A stretch of 64,000 nucleotides of DNA from Allolobophora icterica (taxonomy: Eukaryota > Annelida > Clitellata > Crassiclitellata > Lumbricidae): contig OY744605.1 in assembly GCA_963556255.1 (NCBI GenBank), positions 84,706,021 through 84,770,020 of the forward strand. The letters run 5' to 3'. Of this stretch, positions 1 to 11,100 are shown in pieces. The notes under the pieces were generated by a model. That model made no database searches and was not told the origin of the DNA. It saw only the letters and a list, made by a program, of their open reading frames with translations. Positions within the stretch are counted from its first letter, which is position 1; each line of letters opens with the position of its first letter. The position numbers and the translations under genes are program-made.

Positions 1-156
1 TACAGTATCTCAGAAGATATACAGAAGTTCCTCACTATCTCAATGAGAAGCAGCAGTTCCCCTGTAGTTTAAACATCGGCTGAATGTGCCTTAGGATGCA
101 AATATAATCACGCATGCAGTTGAATCAACGGTAGGTGAATGTGATGCGCAAGTCTC

Positions 157-166
157 ATGAACGTCA

Positions 167-202
<36 letters not shown>
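157..202. repeat. (AT)n microsatellite
   Basis: About 15 TA units starting near 168. Tyr-Ile frames through it on both strands are artefacts. Confidence 0.95.
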
Positions 203-203
<1 letters not shown>

Positions 204-679
204 TGAAGTGTGCAATTTTTCATACATACACCATTTCTTCGTTGCAACAATACACAAGTGTTTAAAGTTCAAAAACTGGTACTCTTTTGGACAGTGCACT
301 AGTCATCTACTCCAGCTTCAATCACATCAAATGATGCCAAGAATTCGTTATTGATATTATATAATTATTGTGTTATTGAACTTAACGTTTAAAATGTAAA
401 TTCACTGTTGGCTTCAATGTTTTTACAATTCTGTATGTAAAGTATTAATAGGCGTATTGCTCACATACTGATCAGTAACAATCCTCAGCACTGTGGCTAA
501 TCTAATTTAATCCACCTTCTACAATACCATCATCATAATGTTCCAGACATCAGTCGATAGTCGCTTGGAGTGATCTATAGCAACTGAAACTCATAATCCA
601 TTCGAAAAGACATGTTGAATCTGATAGACAGAGAAACCAGAAGCCAGGCTATGCAAGTTGTGTCCCACACATGATGCAG

Positions 680-930
680 AAAAACAGTAAATTGGCTCGC
701 ATGCATTCCATGTCTCTGCCCCCAGGGAAAGGAATCGACTGCCACTCTCTCCACGGCTCAAATTCACTTCCTACCTTCAAAAAGCAGCTCAAAACTCACT
801 ACTTCTCCTTGGCTTTCAAGCACTTGGATATCTAACTCCATTTTCTCCTAGCGGCTGACTATCTGCACCTCAAATTCACATTTTGGTGTGACCAAGCGCA
901 TTACAAATTTAATTAATAATAATAACAATT
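680..930 (+). mobile_element. LINE 3' relic with AT-rich tail
   Basis: Conceptual translation gives fragments like the RT C-terminal end (CHSLHGSNS..., SYLQKAAQNS) corresponding to the AP-x-WNSLP...FK-x-LKTH end of CR1/L2-type LINEs. It is followed by ATTAATAATAATAAC. It is full of frameshifts. Confidence 0.5.
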
Positions 931-1191
931 GGCTGTAATTATTAACTTTTTTAAATCGCATGCTATCAGTCAAACAATGAATTGCCAACTGAACACAAAA
1001 CAAACAGGATTTGAAACCTGAACCAAGAACTTCTGCTTGGTAATAAACCAGTGGTTCTCAAAGTTTACTTCTCCACTAACTATTTGTGGTTCGCAAGCGA
1101 GATTCAGGTCGTCTGCCATGGCAAATATACCCACGCAAATATACCCACGCAATATACCCACAGCGTCCCTTCCTGTGTATACGACAATATG

Positions 1192-1321
1192 TAATGTAAT
1201 CAGAGATTTATATAGCGCCTCTTCACGAAACTTGTCAGAGGCGTTCTCGACCTAACGATGGAAAACCAGGATCCAACAAAATGGTTTTCAAACGCTTATG
1301 AAAGAGAAGTAAAGAAAGACC
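1192..1321 (-). mobile_element. LINE/retroposon 3' tail relic
   Basis: Contains TTTATATAGCGCCTC...TCAGAGGCG, the tail shared by several copies in this window, and a minus-strand peptide LLFHKRLKT typical of LINE ORF2 ends. It is interrupted by the MITE at 1322 and continues to about 1860. Confidence 0.5.
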
Positions 1322-1338
1322 CAGTGGTGTAGTGGGGC

Positions 1339-1430
1339 GGGAACGCGGGGGAACGCCGTTCCCGCACTTTTTTCCAGGGAGGGAACGCGGGGGAACGCCG
1401 TTCCCGCACTTTTTTCCAGGGAGGGAACGC
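1339..1430 (+). repeat. 42-bp tandem repeat
   Basis: Two units starting GGGAACGCGGGGGAACGCCG at 1339 and 1381, with a partial third at 1423. Each holds the palindrome GGGAACG..CGTTCCC. Frames across it are repeats, not genes. Confidence 0.9.
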
Positions 1431-1522
1431 GATCCCTCACTATTTTGCAGCATTTCTGCTGAAATAAATGAACAAAGAAGACTTCAAGACTCACAGTTTC
1501 AACTGCTTACTTACTGGAGCCA

Positions 1523-1542
1523 GGGTTAGGGTTAGGGTTAGA
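1523..1542 (+). repeat. Short interstitial TTAGGG array
   Basis: Three to four units of the metazoan telomere repeat lie within the hAT-type MITE, not at a chromosome end. Confidence 0.8.
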
Positions 1543-1860
1543 TTCAACAGTTTCAAAAATAGCAGCGCTCACACTATGCAAAATTCTTGCAAGATTGCAC
1601 TTTTTGCTACAGTTGCTACTTCAATTTCCAGGCGTTCCCCCACTTCATTTTTTAGGACTACACCACTGGAAAGACCAAGAAGATCATGTCGTAAGATGCT
1701 AGGTAACCTATTCCAGAAAGGAGGACTGACCACAGCGAAGCTTCTGCAGAACTGTGGATGTTATGGTTGAGGGAACAACTAGGTCATGATGTGCAGCAGA
1801 GCGAAGAAATCTTTGGCCAGGAATGGATGCGACCGAGACACACAAATCCCTACGACAATA

Positions 1861-4400
1861 ACACTGTTGTCACATTTCTATAATAAGACAATTTATATAG
1901 AGCCACAGCCGAGCCAAAGTTGCAGAAAACGGCGCTTTACCGGTACATGAGTTACAAAAATCAACGACAGTCATATAATAAGTTTAAAAAGATTAGTTTG
2001 ATTTTTCCAATACCATATCTAGTTATGGCTTTGGTTAATTCAATATCTTTATTACTATTGCTTTGCATTTACTAACTCGATGGCACTGAACAATTGCAAA
2101 TGAAGGACTTGTCAAGGTCCGTGCATAGTAACCATCTCAGGGGAAGCCTAAACCCAAGTTCTTAGTGTTACCAGGTGAGCACTCTAACCAATTGGCTACC
2201 ATGTCCCACAATGTGAAGTCATAGTGACAACATTTTTACCTTGATGGTCAATATCACTAATTTCTGCTAAAAATTGTTGAGCCATAAGTTTGACTCCATT
2301 AAGTTATCCCAAGCTAAAATCTTGAGAACCACTGCCATAAACAAATCACAGGAAACTTCGATACATGAGAGATCCAAGCAATGTTATTCTTTCCTTCGAT
2401 TGGGAAGTATAGAACTGGCTAGCTCTTTCAACAAGGTCCAAGATGGTAACATCTAGCGTAACTATGGGTCCAATCCTCAGAGCCTTATAGATTTATTCCA
2501 GAGCCTCGTACAGCATGTACACACTCCAGAAGCCCATCTGAGTAATGTCCAGCAGGATGAATTTTAAGTTAGTCTTTAAACAAAAGGTTGGTGTTTGTAC
2601 CATACCTACTGAACGTCCGACCCGTCGTATACAATGCAATCAACGTGTCAAAACGGCGGAATAAGTAATTTTAAAAAAAATAATTCTGCATTCCTGGAGT
2701 ATCTTATTGTCAACAACTGCTACATAAAGAGAACAGTTTACAATAACTTCTTAACTTTCATAAGATAACTGCAGTCATTATCTTCTTACTCATAAATTTT
2801 TGCATATGTTCAAGCCAGACAAAATTAAATCTGAGCACAAGGATCGTAACCGGAATAGGATTTAGAATTTGACCTTTATGATTTAACACTCTTTCCAGTT
2901 CCAAAGAAAGCCAACAACTCAAGGATAACAAAGTTTGTATATTTAGGCTTGCTTTCAAAACGCCTCATTTACATTTAAGGCCAAAGAACCATACATTTAA
3001 AGTAAGGTAATTGCTGCTCCTTTTTACACACCACTATCAACATCACTTCTCCAAGGCAGAGTTGCAGTTAAAGAACCTTTGATAAAATGACAACAGCAAG
3101 CCCTCTTTCACATGTGACATGCTAAGATTTGAATTCCTTAAACAGACAATGGTCAACTGAAAAATAAAAATTGAAAAATTTACATAAATCTTACTGAATC
3201 ACTACGCTTAGACCACACACAGGTCATCCACACAGAGGTCATCGGAGGCAGTGCAAGCACGCTGAACGTGTGATCACATAAAGACGTCAACAACACAACA
3301 CTAACATAAATGTGCAGTTAAAAAACTGTGTTAGGCACATGAGACTTGAATACATTTGGGAGACTAAATATCGTAAATGACGCCAATTCAACGCAAGTCA
3401 CAGAATATAAAGTTAAAACTTTCATGAAATGTTATTCCAATTTTGTGATTGTAAGTCCAAAACAATCATTTCATTGTTTATAGACACTAGGTCTGAAACC
3501 TAGAATAAATACTAGCAGCTGTGAGTCCAAACAATTTCTCATAATACTTATAACATATTCAACTGCTTCACATTCTCAACAAGTTTGAACATTTGGCACA
3601 TATGCCAACAACTGATAAAACCCGGCACAACACAACTGCACAGGACTCTCCTTAATGCAATCGCTACAATGCGAATTCTAATATAACGTTGGTAAGTACA
3701 TGGATCCCAACTTCAACTTTAGAAGTCAACCTTGAATAATGTGATTTTGTTACAAAGCTGCCATTACAGGAAGGTTTCCGAGTACAAACCAAGTTCAGAA
3801 AGGACTACAAAGCAGCTGAAGTATCTACAAGCCATCCATCCCCTTAAAAAAGAGATTCCAGAACTGTTAGAAACATGTCCATTACGACTATTAAGCAAAT
3901 GTGTAAGGACCTAAATCCCAGACATCAGAGAACCAAAGGCTATTAAACAGAAGTGTGGTGGTCTGAAACCCTTTACGATGACTTGCCTGTAAGTTCCACA
4001 ATCAAAGTGCAGTCTACTTCCATGATGTGAGATCACATTAACCATTAACAAAGACATCTAACTGCATGCTAAATCCATCCGAGACCCACCACTAACCACA
4101 GACGCTGACCCTTCGTAACAGCCCCCAAAAACAAAGAGGACAATAATACTTAGAAGTAAGATCCGCGTTAAAAAATTGTCTTGTTATATATGTATAAACT
4201 GAAACATTTCGGAACACCTTTCCAACTCATTTCAACACTGACTTCCAAAACTTCAGTATTTAAGCACAGGCCAGAGAAACACAACTGATAAGTGAATGCG
4301 TTTTACGATATACGATCTAAACTGTATCGAATAACTGCCATGAGTAGTCGTTTCTGACTTCTTAGCCAAGGAATCGTAAGTAACAGGAATTATGCGTTAA
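1861..4400. other. AT-rich stretch without recognised genes
   Basis: Only short open frames without family signatures. A degenerate tRNA-like (SINE head) segment may lie at about 2115-2215 on the minus strand (GGTGAGCACTCTAACCAATTGGCTACCATG). Confidence 0.4.
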
Positions 4401-4419
4401 ACGTTGGAGTGTGAAGTAT

Positions 4420-4498
4420 GGAGATCCACGCAGGACTGATCCTAGTAACACGAGGATGGATCACAGGGATGCCAGGGTGGATCACAGAAATGCCAGGA
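4420..4498. repeat. Degenerate minisatellite, left of Polinton
   Basis: Repeats of GGATCACAGGGATGCCAGG type. The same degenerate unit continues at 23000-23790, so the Polinton split one array. Confidence 0.6.
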
Positions 4499-4503
4499 CA
4501 TAA
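4499..4503. other. Target-site duplication, left (cataa)
   Basis: The sequence cataa abuts the first base of the left terminal repeat and is repeated at 22993-22997 after the last base of the right one. Confidence 0.75.
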
Positions 4504-4800
4504 AGTAGGGGGGCAACACGGGGTTGGGGACATCATCGTAATTACGTTTAAAAACCAGTTTTGACTGGCCTGCAACACCCAGTTTTTCTGGTCCCCACCA
4601 CTCCATTATCTCACCGAATTAAGAGGATGCCGATCTATACCATCTAGGCTTCCAGGGGGTCCTGAAACCCACGGACAATTATAGCCAATCGACTTCCAGG
4701 CAGTCCGTGGAATCCACGAACGCTTATAGCTTAGAAGTCCTCGAGTGTGACCATTTTCACAGTGTGACGATAATATCTGTCACACTGTCACGTTTAAGCT
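4504..4800 (+). repeat. Polinton left terminal inverted repeat
   Basis: From 4504 to about 4685 the sequence matches the reverse complement of the right end with about one mismatch (an A-tract versus TTAAAA near 4550). From 4686 to about 4800 the two arms diverge but keep shared blocks such as CCACGAACGCTT and GTGTGACCATTTTCA. A dyad element lies at 4759-4788. Confidence 0.93.
4759..4788. promoter_or_regulatory. Dyad element copy 1 (left arm)
   Basis: Perfect 10-bp arms ACAGTGTGAC and GTCACACTGT flank a 10-nt AT-rich centre. The core at 4764-4783 is GTGACGATAATATCTGTCAC. Related cores occur at 14422-14441 and 22730-22749. The placement suggests binding by an element-encoded or host factor for transcription or replication; this is inference. 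Confidence 0.6.
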
Positions 4801-5018
4801 AGGAGTGTAATAACAGCTTTAACTATTTAAATTAGGAATATACGCCAAGTTGAATATATAAAAACGGTGCGGCGCTCCTGAGTAGGTTTCTTGAAGGGGC
4901 TATTTTAAATTCACAGAACGAATGAATGAAAGAATGGAAATAGAGAGACTGAGAGAGAGGTAGAGAGATAGACAGAGACATTATTTTATCATAATCATAA
5001 TTATACCATAATCGTCAT

Positions 5019-5308
5019 CATAGGCGCCGACTTTTGGTTTTGTCTCTGGGTGCCAGTCAGGGGCGGATCCAGAAGGTTTATTTTTTAGTCATCCGTCATT
5101 TTCCATCGTCTGCACAAAAAATAAAAGGGGGCCATGTCTCCTAAAATTTGGCGACTTTTAGGAATTCATCCCCATAATAATGTAACGACCTTTTTAGGAA
5201 TACCCCAAAATTTAATTTAAGGTCCGAATTCCTCTGGGGCCAGGCCCCCACCGAACTTTTTCTCTGGGTGCATTGGCACCCAAGGCCCCCAAGAAGTCGG
5301 CGCCTATG
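5019..5308. mobile_element. MITE nested in Polinton left arm (hAT-like)
   Basis: Inverted ends CATAGGCGCCGAC and GTCGGCGCCTATG bound 290 bp, with further complementary blocks inside (CTGGGTGCC and GGCACCCA). The flanks atcgtcat (5011-5018) and atcatcat (5309-5316) match at 7 of 8 bases, as expected for an 8-bp duplication. It carries no convincing gene. Confidence 0.6.
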
Positions 5309-5316
5309 ATCATCAT

Positions 5317-6005
5317 TACACCAGTAATATATACTTTTTCGCTGAATACAGAAAAAAGTAGAATCACTACTCACCAGATGATTGGTTTTTTCCTTGGGCG
5401 GATTGCCGTTTCGTCTTGTGCAGTAGTCATGTCCTGAAGACCAAGGCCAAGACCGTAGTCTCAAGGGCAACAAGACCCCTGCTTGGACTCGTCAGGACGT
5501 GTTTTACACGCCGACGGCCTCCTCCCAGCTAACTGCTGGTCTTCCGCCCCCATGTGTAGAACACGATTGTTGAACGACAAATACTATGTAATGATATTTC
5601 AGGGTCTATTGTGTTGCCTGTATTGGAATCGTCTAAACTTTTAGTGAAAAACAAAAATATATCCCACAAAAAACTGCGGGGGCACAGGCTTATTTTGATG
5701 GCGGCCTGAACTCGCCACGTCACAAAGCTATCAATGGGCTCCTGCGGTTTTTAATTATGAGACAAACGCCACTTTGCCACACACCGCGCCCTGATAACGA
5801 TGCCAATATAAATCTTTAAAATTTTCACAGAGCTATGCTATACTCAGCCTTATACTGGCACGGCATCAGCTAAAAATCCGTAATAGCCAGGCTCGAAGGA
5901 AAATTTTTACCATGTTAGGGCATCCGTCCTTATAACAGCGCCGTATGAGCTCAAAATTTGTTATAGCCCGACTGTAAGGAAGAATTAAAATTTAGAGAAT
6001 TTAAC
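5317..6005. other. Polinton left-arm noncoding stretch
   Basis: No credible gene is seen. Two degenerate direct repeats of about 60 bp (about 5850-5905 and 5928-5985, each ending in GAAGGAA or AAGGAAGAATT) precede the 3' end of the minus-strand coiled-coil gene. Confidence 0.4.
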
Positions 6006-6007
6006 AA

Positions 6008-6352
6008 CTACAAATTAATATCATCGTCCTCCATATTCTCCACGACAGGTTCACCCAAGGCTGCTAAAATTGCATCTTCTACCTGTTGAGGCAGTTGTAA
6101 ATTTTCACATTCAGAATCTGAATCTTCATTTACGCCTACCTTTAGCCCGTTAACTTTCTCACGCAGCGACTTCCGTTTAATTCCGAGCTGCTTTAATTTT
6201 AACGCTGATTCATTCAGCCGTTGTTTCGTCTTTCTATAGTTTTGATTTATTCTTCTAAGCTGCATTTCTGCAGATTTAATTTTCTCTTTTTTACTAACCT
6301 CTTTAAATGGAATATCAGCTAAAGCTCGCAAAAATTTCTGTTCCTTGTCCAT
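6008..6352 (-). CDS. Coiled-coil hypothetical protein
   Basis: The product is 114 aa, starting MDKEQKFL. Residues about 15-70 are rich in Lys, Arg, Glu and Leu with heptad-like spacing, suggesting a coiled coil; the last 40 residues are acidic and end MEDDDINL. No family is recognised. It is the leftmost gene and reads outward toward the left terminal repeat, opposite to the polymerase. A longer in-frame reading upstream enters the CATA microsatellite and is not believable, so the Met at 6352 is preferred. Codon use and a clean stop support it, but proof of expression is lacking. Confidence 0.55.
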   Translation of the reverse strand: MDKEQKFLRALADIPFKEVSKKEKIKSAEMQLRRINQNYRKTKQRLNESALKLKQLGIKRKSLREKVNGLKVGVNEDSDSECENLQLPQQVEDAILAALGEPVVENMEDDDINL

Positions 6353-6672
6353 TTCCGAATGATTATAGCACGTTTACCGTTCAACAACCGTCTTCCGACA
6401 CATGGGATGCCAATCCAGACTGAGCAGGTCCTATATATAAACACCCACGTTGCTCTGCCTGCCCGCCCGCCCACTTCCATAGTAAGCATGCAGAGACTCT
6501 TACACACAGCCTGCCCAGCGACCAAATTTTGCGACGGCCCATATAAGTCGATAGTTAAGACTCGCACAGAGACTGGCAGGCGCGCGGCTACCCCAGCCCG
6601 GCCCAGCCAGCAAAGTTTAGCACAGAGCCGCAAGGCTAGCCAGCAACGACACATGAGATTCATGACAATACA

Positions 6673-6832
6673 ATGAATACATATGCATACATACATACAT
6701 ACATACATACATACATCCATACATGCATACATCCATACATGCATACATCCATACATACATCCATACATACATACATACATACATCCATACATCCATCCAT
6801 ACATCCATCCATACATACATGCATACAAATTA
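6673..6832. repeat. (CATA)n/(CATC)n microsatellite
   Basis: An imperfect tetranucleotide array lies inside the Polinton between the coiled-coil gene and the polymerase. Frames through it encode only Ile/His/Thr or Met/Tyr/Cys periodic peptides and are not genes. Confidence 0.95.
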
Positions 6833-6990
6833 TTTGTGCTTTTATGAGACACTTGATATTAACTATAGCTTTTGACTTAACCATTGTGCGAAGAACCGAA
6901 AAGGCAGACACAGGCCAACGCAGACGCAGACAGAGACACACACAGAGGCGCACACAGGCACACACACAGAGGAAGACATATGCCCGCATA

Positions 6991-7214
6991 GAGGCTTTAG
7001 GCCACATCATTCGACGCTTGATATAAAACAGATGCGTATTATTTTCCATCAGTGCGGCGGTCTCCGACAACCGCCCAATTGTGATTTATTGCTTTGTACC
7101 CACTTAGAGGCTTTAGGCTACATCATTCAACGCTTGATATAAAACAGATGCGTATTATTTTCCATCAGTGCAGCGGTCCTTGACAACCGCCTAATTGTGA
7201 TTTATTGCTTTGTA
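6991..7214 (+). repeat. Two-copy 116-bp tandem duplication
   Basis: The segment starting GAGGCTTTAGGCCACATCAT at 6991 is repeated from 7107 with a few substitutions, including GTGCGGCGGTC versus GTGCAGCGGTC. The copies lie in the noncoding arm; no role is evident. Confidence 0.9.
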
Positions 7215-7324
7215 TTATATTACATTAGTAAGCATCCTGTTTCACGTGATGTGGCTTTGTTTAGCGCTGAGAAATCTCGGGGATAAAGGCCTACATTACA
7301 TTTACGTAAAGTTCATCCATCATC

Positions 7325-7380
7325 CTTTCCATCCATCCATCCATCCATCCATCCATCCATCCATCCATCCATCCATCCAC
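7325..7380. repeat. (CATC)n microsatellite
   Basis: A near-perfect CATC array of about 13 units inside the Polinton left arm. Confidence 0.95.
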
Positions 7381-7526
7381 CGCGGTCTGGGTTTTACAAC
7401 AAGCGAACCATAAACACAGGCCAAAATAATAAGGACTTTGACCGATCATCGTCCATATCGACGCCGTGCACTTTCAGGCGATGACTGTAAGCCTTAAATC
7501 CAACAGTGGCCTATTTTTATGTACTG

Positions 7527-7657
7527 TGGCGCTTCATACGGTGAAGGAGTATAAATCGTGTTTAAAGGACTTGTATAATTAAAGACTTGGAAGTCCTTAT
7601 TATTTTGGTCATGGCATCTATGTACGTGGCGCCTCATACGGTGAAGGAGTATAAATC
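7527..7657 (+). promoter_or_regulatory. Duplicated TATA-like promoter segment
   Basis: The sequence CATACGGTGAAGGAGTATAA followed by ATC occurs at about 7534 and again at about 7635, each with GTGGCGC just upstream and GTATAAAT at the 3' end. The second copy lies about 100 bp before the ATG of the Cys-rich gene. A duplicated TATA-type promoter is the simplest reading; this is inference. Confidence 0.45.
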
Positions 7658-7750
7658 AATAACAATAATAATAATAATAATAATTAGCCTTGTTTTGAAT
7701 ATTTTTTCAATTTAAATAAAAGAATATGTTATGGTATACATAAAATCATA

Positions 7751-8026
7751 ATGTTGGGGCAAAACTTCTGCAAGTGGTTAGTTATAGGTAAAACAAATCT
7801 GTGCTGTCGCAGATGTATTGGGGAGTATTGTTTCAAACATTTAGCACGACTGCGAAACGGCTGTGGGACAAGACCATGCGCCAAATGTGGGAGGGGCATC
7901 AAAAACCACTTGGGTGAGTGTATACGCTGCGGTTATTACGTCATAAAATCAAGAGTTCGACGCTGCGGACTAACCCGTGAATTCGAGAAAGAATGGAAAA
8001 GACTAGCGAACATAGTAGTAGAGTAA
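7751..8026 (+). CDS. Small Cys-rich zinc-binding protein
   Basis: The product is 91 aa, starting MLGQNFCKW. It has an internal CCRRCIGEYCFKHLARLR segment and then CAKCG (about residues 43-47) and CIRCG (about 57-61), which look like paired zinc knuckles; several further Cys follow. Small proteins with the pattern YC-x2-HL-x-RLR...PC-x2-CG accompany Polintons in other invertebrates as far as I recall, but their function is unknown. The C-terminus is basic. It reads the same way as the polymerase, 160 bp upstream of it. A DNA- or RNA-binding regulatory role is plausible but not shown. Confidence 0.65.
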   Translation: MLGQNFCKWLVIGKTNLCCRRCIGEYCFKHLARLRNGCGTRPCAKCGRGIKNHLGECIRCGYYVIKSRVRRCGLTREFEKEWKRLANIVVE

Positions 8027-8187
8027 AAAATTATCTATTAAAGAAACGATTCCGTTATTGTATTGAGATAAAATAGATGAGCAAGCGACAATCGAATATC
8101 TAGTAAACAAAATTTCATTTTAAACAAACGATTCTGTTATTATATTAAGAAAAAGTTTGCCATAGTAATATAAAATAATTTATAACT

Positions 8188-11100
8188 ATGGCATTGTCTG
8201 CGAATGAAAAAATTGAACAATTGTTGGGCGAGTTTACTGGCCCCCCAGCTCTTCGAGCTGTTCTAAAAAATATCTTAGACGAACCTATCCCAGATGCAGT
8301 CAAAAGGCGCTTACTACAGCCACTACTTCCAAGGCCAATTCCTCCAGCGCGCAAGCATAGAGGGGCAAAACGTAAATCCCTTCTAGCACAATTCGACCCA
8401 CTCCTAATTAAGAAGGATAGAGGTGGACCACCACCCTTTCTAGTACACAAAGAGCTCGCCAATCAGCTTCTGAGAGACTTCCGTGCAGAAGTACCTCTTA
8501 ACCACAGGCTGGAAAGAGATGCGTTGGCTTTCTTGAGTGCAATGGAGCACAACATTGAGGCGCAACTCAACGAAGAGCTGTTGAAACAAGACGGTCTGAA
8601 ATACTCGCAAGTGTTGACAGTTGAGTTGGAAAAGCTGGCTCCGACCGTTGACATGTTGTACGACGGAAACGCGACCCCGGGTACTATTACCAATACGGCC
8701 TACTTTCGAAGCAAAGCAGTGCCAATTACGAATGCGAGTAAAATCCAAGGGGCTGTACGAAAGGCCAAGGCCGAAGTACTAAAAAGCCTCGAGGACTATA
8801 CCAATGAAGGGTCGGGGTGGAGAGTGAAGCGGGTCGTGGCGCTGGACCTCAGTTTTGCAAGATATAAGCCTTTCCGAGGTAAGAGCTACTTTCCCACACC
8901 AAAGTATATACCCCCTCGTACGGTTATTAATGTAAAGAATAAAGATAACCGATGCTTCGAGTGGGCCATATTAAGTGCTATGTATCCAGTAGGTCATGGA
9001 CAAAATCCAGATCGCCCAACTAAGTATCGGGGCCACCTCCTCGAGCTAAACTTCGACGGTATAGAATTTCCAGTGAAGGTCACAGATATCGGTAAGTTCG
9101 AACGTCAGAACCCTAATATAAGCGTCTCAGTCTTCGGGTGGGATAAAGCTTTGTATCCAATTTATGTCTCAAAGCAGACCAATAGAGACTATAATATCGA
9201 TCTTCTACTGTTAGTCAGTGGTGAGAATTACCACTACGTCTGGATTAAAGACCTTGGCCGAATTCTTAATCAAAATAGCAAAGACAAAAGCAAGAAACAC
9301 CCATGCCGTCGCTGCCTACACATATTCTGTAGACAAGACTTGCTGGATGCTCATATCAAAGATTGCCAGGGTATTAGTAAGAAGCCTCAGCGGATTGAGA
9401 TGCCAAAAGACGATGAAAATATCCTCAAATTCCAGAACCATCGCAAACAGATGCGAGCCCCGTATATCGTTTACGCAGACTTCGAGGCTCTAAACGTACC
9501 AATTGAAGGTGCAGCCATGAATCCCAGCGAGAGCAACACCAGACAGATAGCTGAGCAGAAACCATGCAGCTTCTGCTACATAGTGGTTCGATGCGACGGC
9601 CGCACGAAGAAGCCGGTTCTATACCGGGGAGAGAACGCCGTGCCAGAGTTCCTGGAACGACTACAAGGCGAGCTGGCCTCTATCAAACAAAGGCTGGCCA
9701 CCCCAGCTAAAATGATTATGTCAGCGGCCGATCGCCAATCCTTCTGCGAGGCTGCCGAATGTCACATCTGCGGAGAAGCGCTCGAAGCGGATAGAGTTCG
9801 CGACCACTGCCACATTACCGGTAAGTACCGAGGTGCTGCTCATAACGCCTGCAACCTCAAGCTTCGAATATATCCAGATAAGTGCAAGGTACCAGTGGTC
9901 TTCCACAATCTACGAGGTTACGACAGCCACCTCATAATGCAAGCGATAGGCAGCTGTGAGGCCGCACAGGATGAGGAAACTGATATTAACTGCATCCCAA
10001 ACAATATGGAGAAATACATGACATTCAACATAGGACAACTGCAGTTCATCGATAGTCTCCAGTTTCTAAACAGCTCGTTGGATAAGTTATCAGGAAATCT
10101 GTCGTTAGAGGATTTGAAAGTTACAGCAGCATATATAAAGGAAAGTTTCGTTCACAATGATAGGACAAAACTAGATCTTTTGAGGCGAAAGGGCGTATAT
10201 TGTTACGAGCACATTGACGATTACCACCGCTTCGAAGAAGACCGACTTCCACCCAAAGAAGCGTTCTACAGCAGGCTGTCCCGAGAGAACATCTCTGATG
10301 TGGATTATGAACACGCCCAACGAGTATGGAACGAATTCGACTGTAAAACTCTGGGCGACTATCACGACCTGTATCTCCGCACGGATGTACTTCTACTAGC
10401 CGATGTATTCGAGACCTTCAGAGACACCTCAATGAAGCACTACAGTCTAGATCCAGCAAACTACTTCAGCCTGCCAGGAATGGCCTGGGACGCTTTGCTG
10501 AAAAAGACGAAAATCGAGCTCGAACTTCTCACCGATATAGACATGCACTTATTTGTAGAGAACGGTCTCCGAGGTGGAATTTCGATGGTATCTAAGCGCT
10601 TCGCAAAGGCTAACAATCCGCAATGCCCAGATCACGATACCACGAAGCCAGACAACTGGATCATGTACCTCGATGCTAATAACCTCTATGGCTGGGCGAT
10701 GCAACAGTCATTGCCAGTTGGAGGATTTAGCTGGGAAAGTCCTACTCTCGACGAAGTGTTGGAAACTCCAGACGACGCGCCTGAAGGCTTCCTGCTCGAA
10801 GTTGATCTCGAGTACCCGGAGCACCTCCACGAATCACATAGCGACTATCCCTTAGCACCGGAGACCCTGACAGTCCAAGAGGAGTGGTTGAGTGACTATC
10901 AGAATGTGCTTATGAACGAGTTGGGAGGCAAGTTCACAAAGCATGTGAAGTTAGTACCAAGCCTACGACCTAAGGAGCGGTATGTGGTCCATTATAGAAA
11001 TCTCAAGCTCTACCACTCGTTGGGCCTTCAAGTTTCTAAAATTCATCGTGTCATTAAATTTAGACAGGAGGCATGGATGGCTCCATATATCGAGATGAAT

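Larger units (their letters stand above)
1322..1678. mobile_element. hAT-type MITE with internal tandem and telomere-like repeats
   Basis: Ends CAGTGGTGTAGT and CTACACCACTG, flanked by the perfect 8-bp duplication gaaagacc (1314-1321 and 1679-1686). Inside are a 42-bp tandem repeat (1339-1430) and three GGTTAG units (about 1523-1541). Confidence 0.8.

Noticed and set aside
5141..5473. 110-aa minus-strand frame in the Polinton arm
   Set aside because: It runs through the nested MITE and has no domain signature.
6319..7070. Long Met/Tyr/Cys-rich and Ile/His/Thr-rich open frames
   Set aside because: They are translations of the CATA/CATC microsatellite; residue content simply follows the tetranucleotide period.
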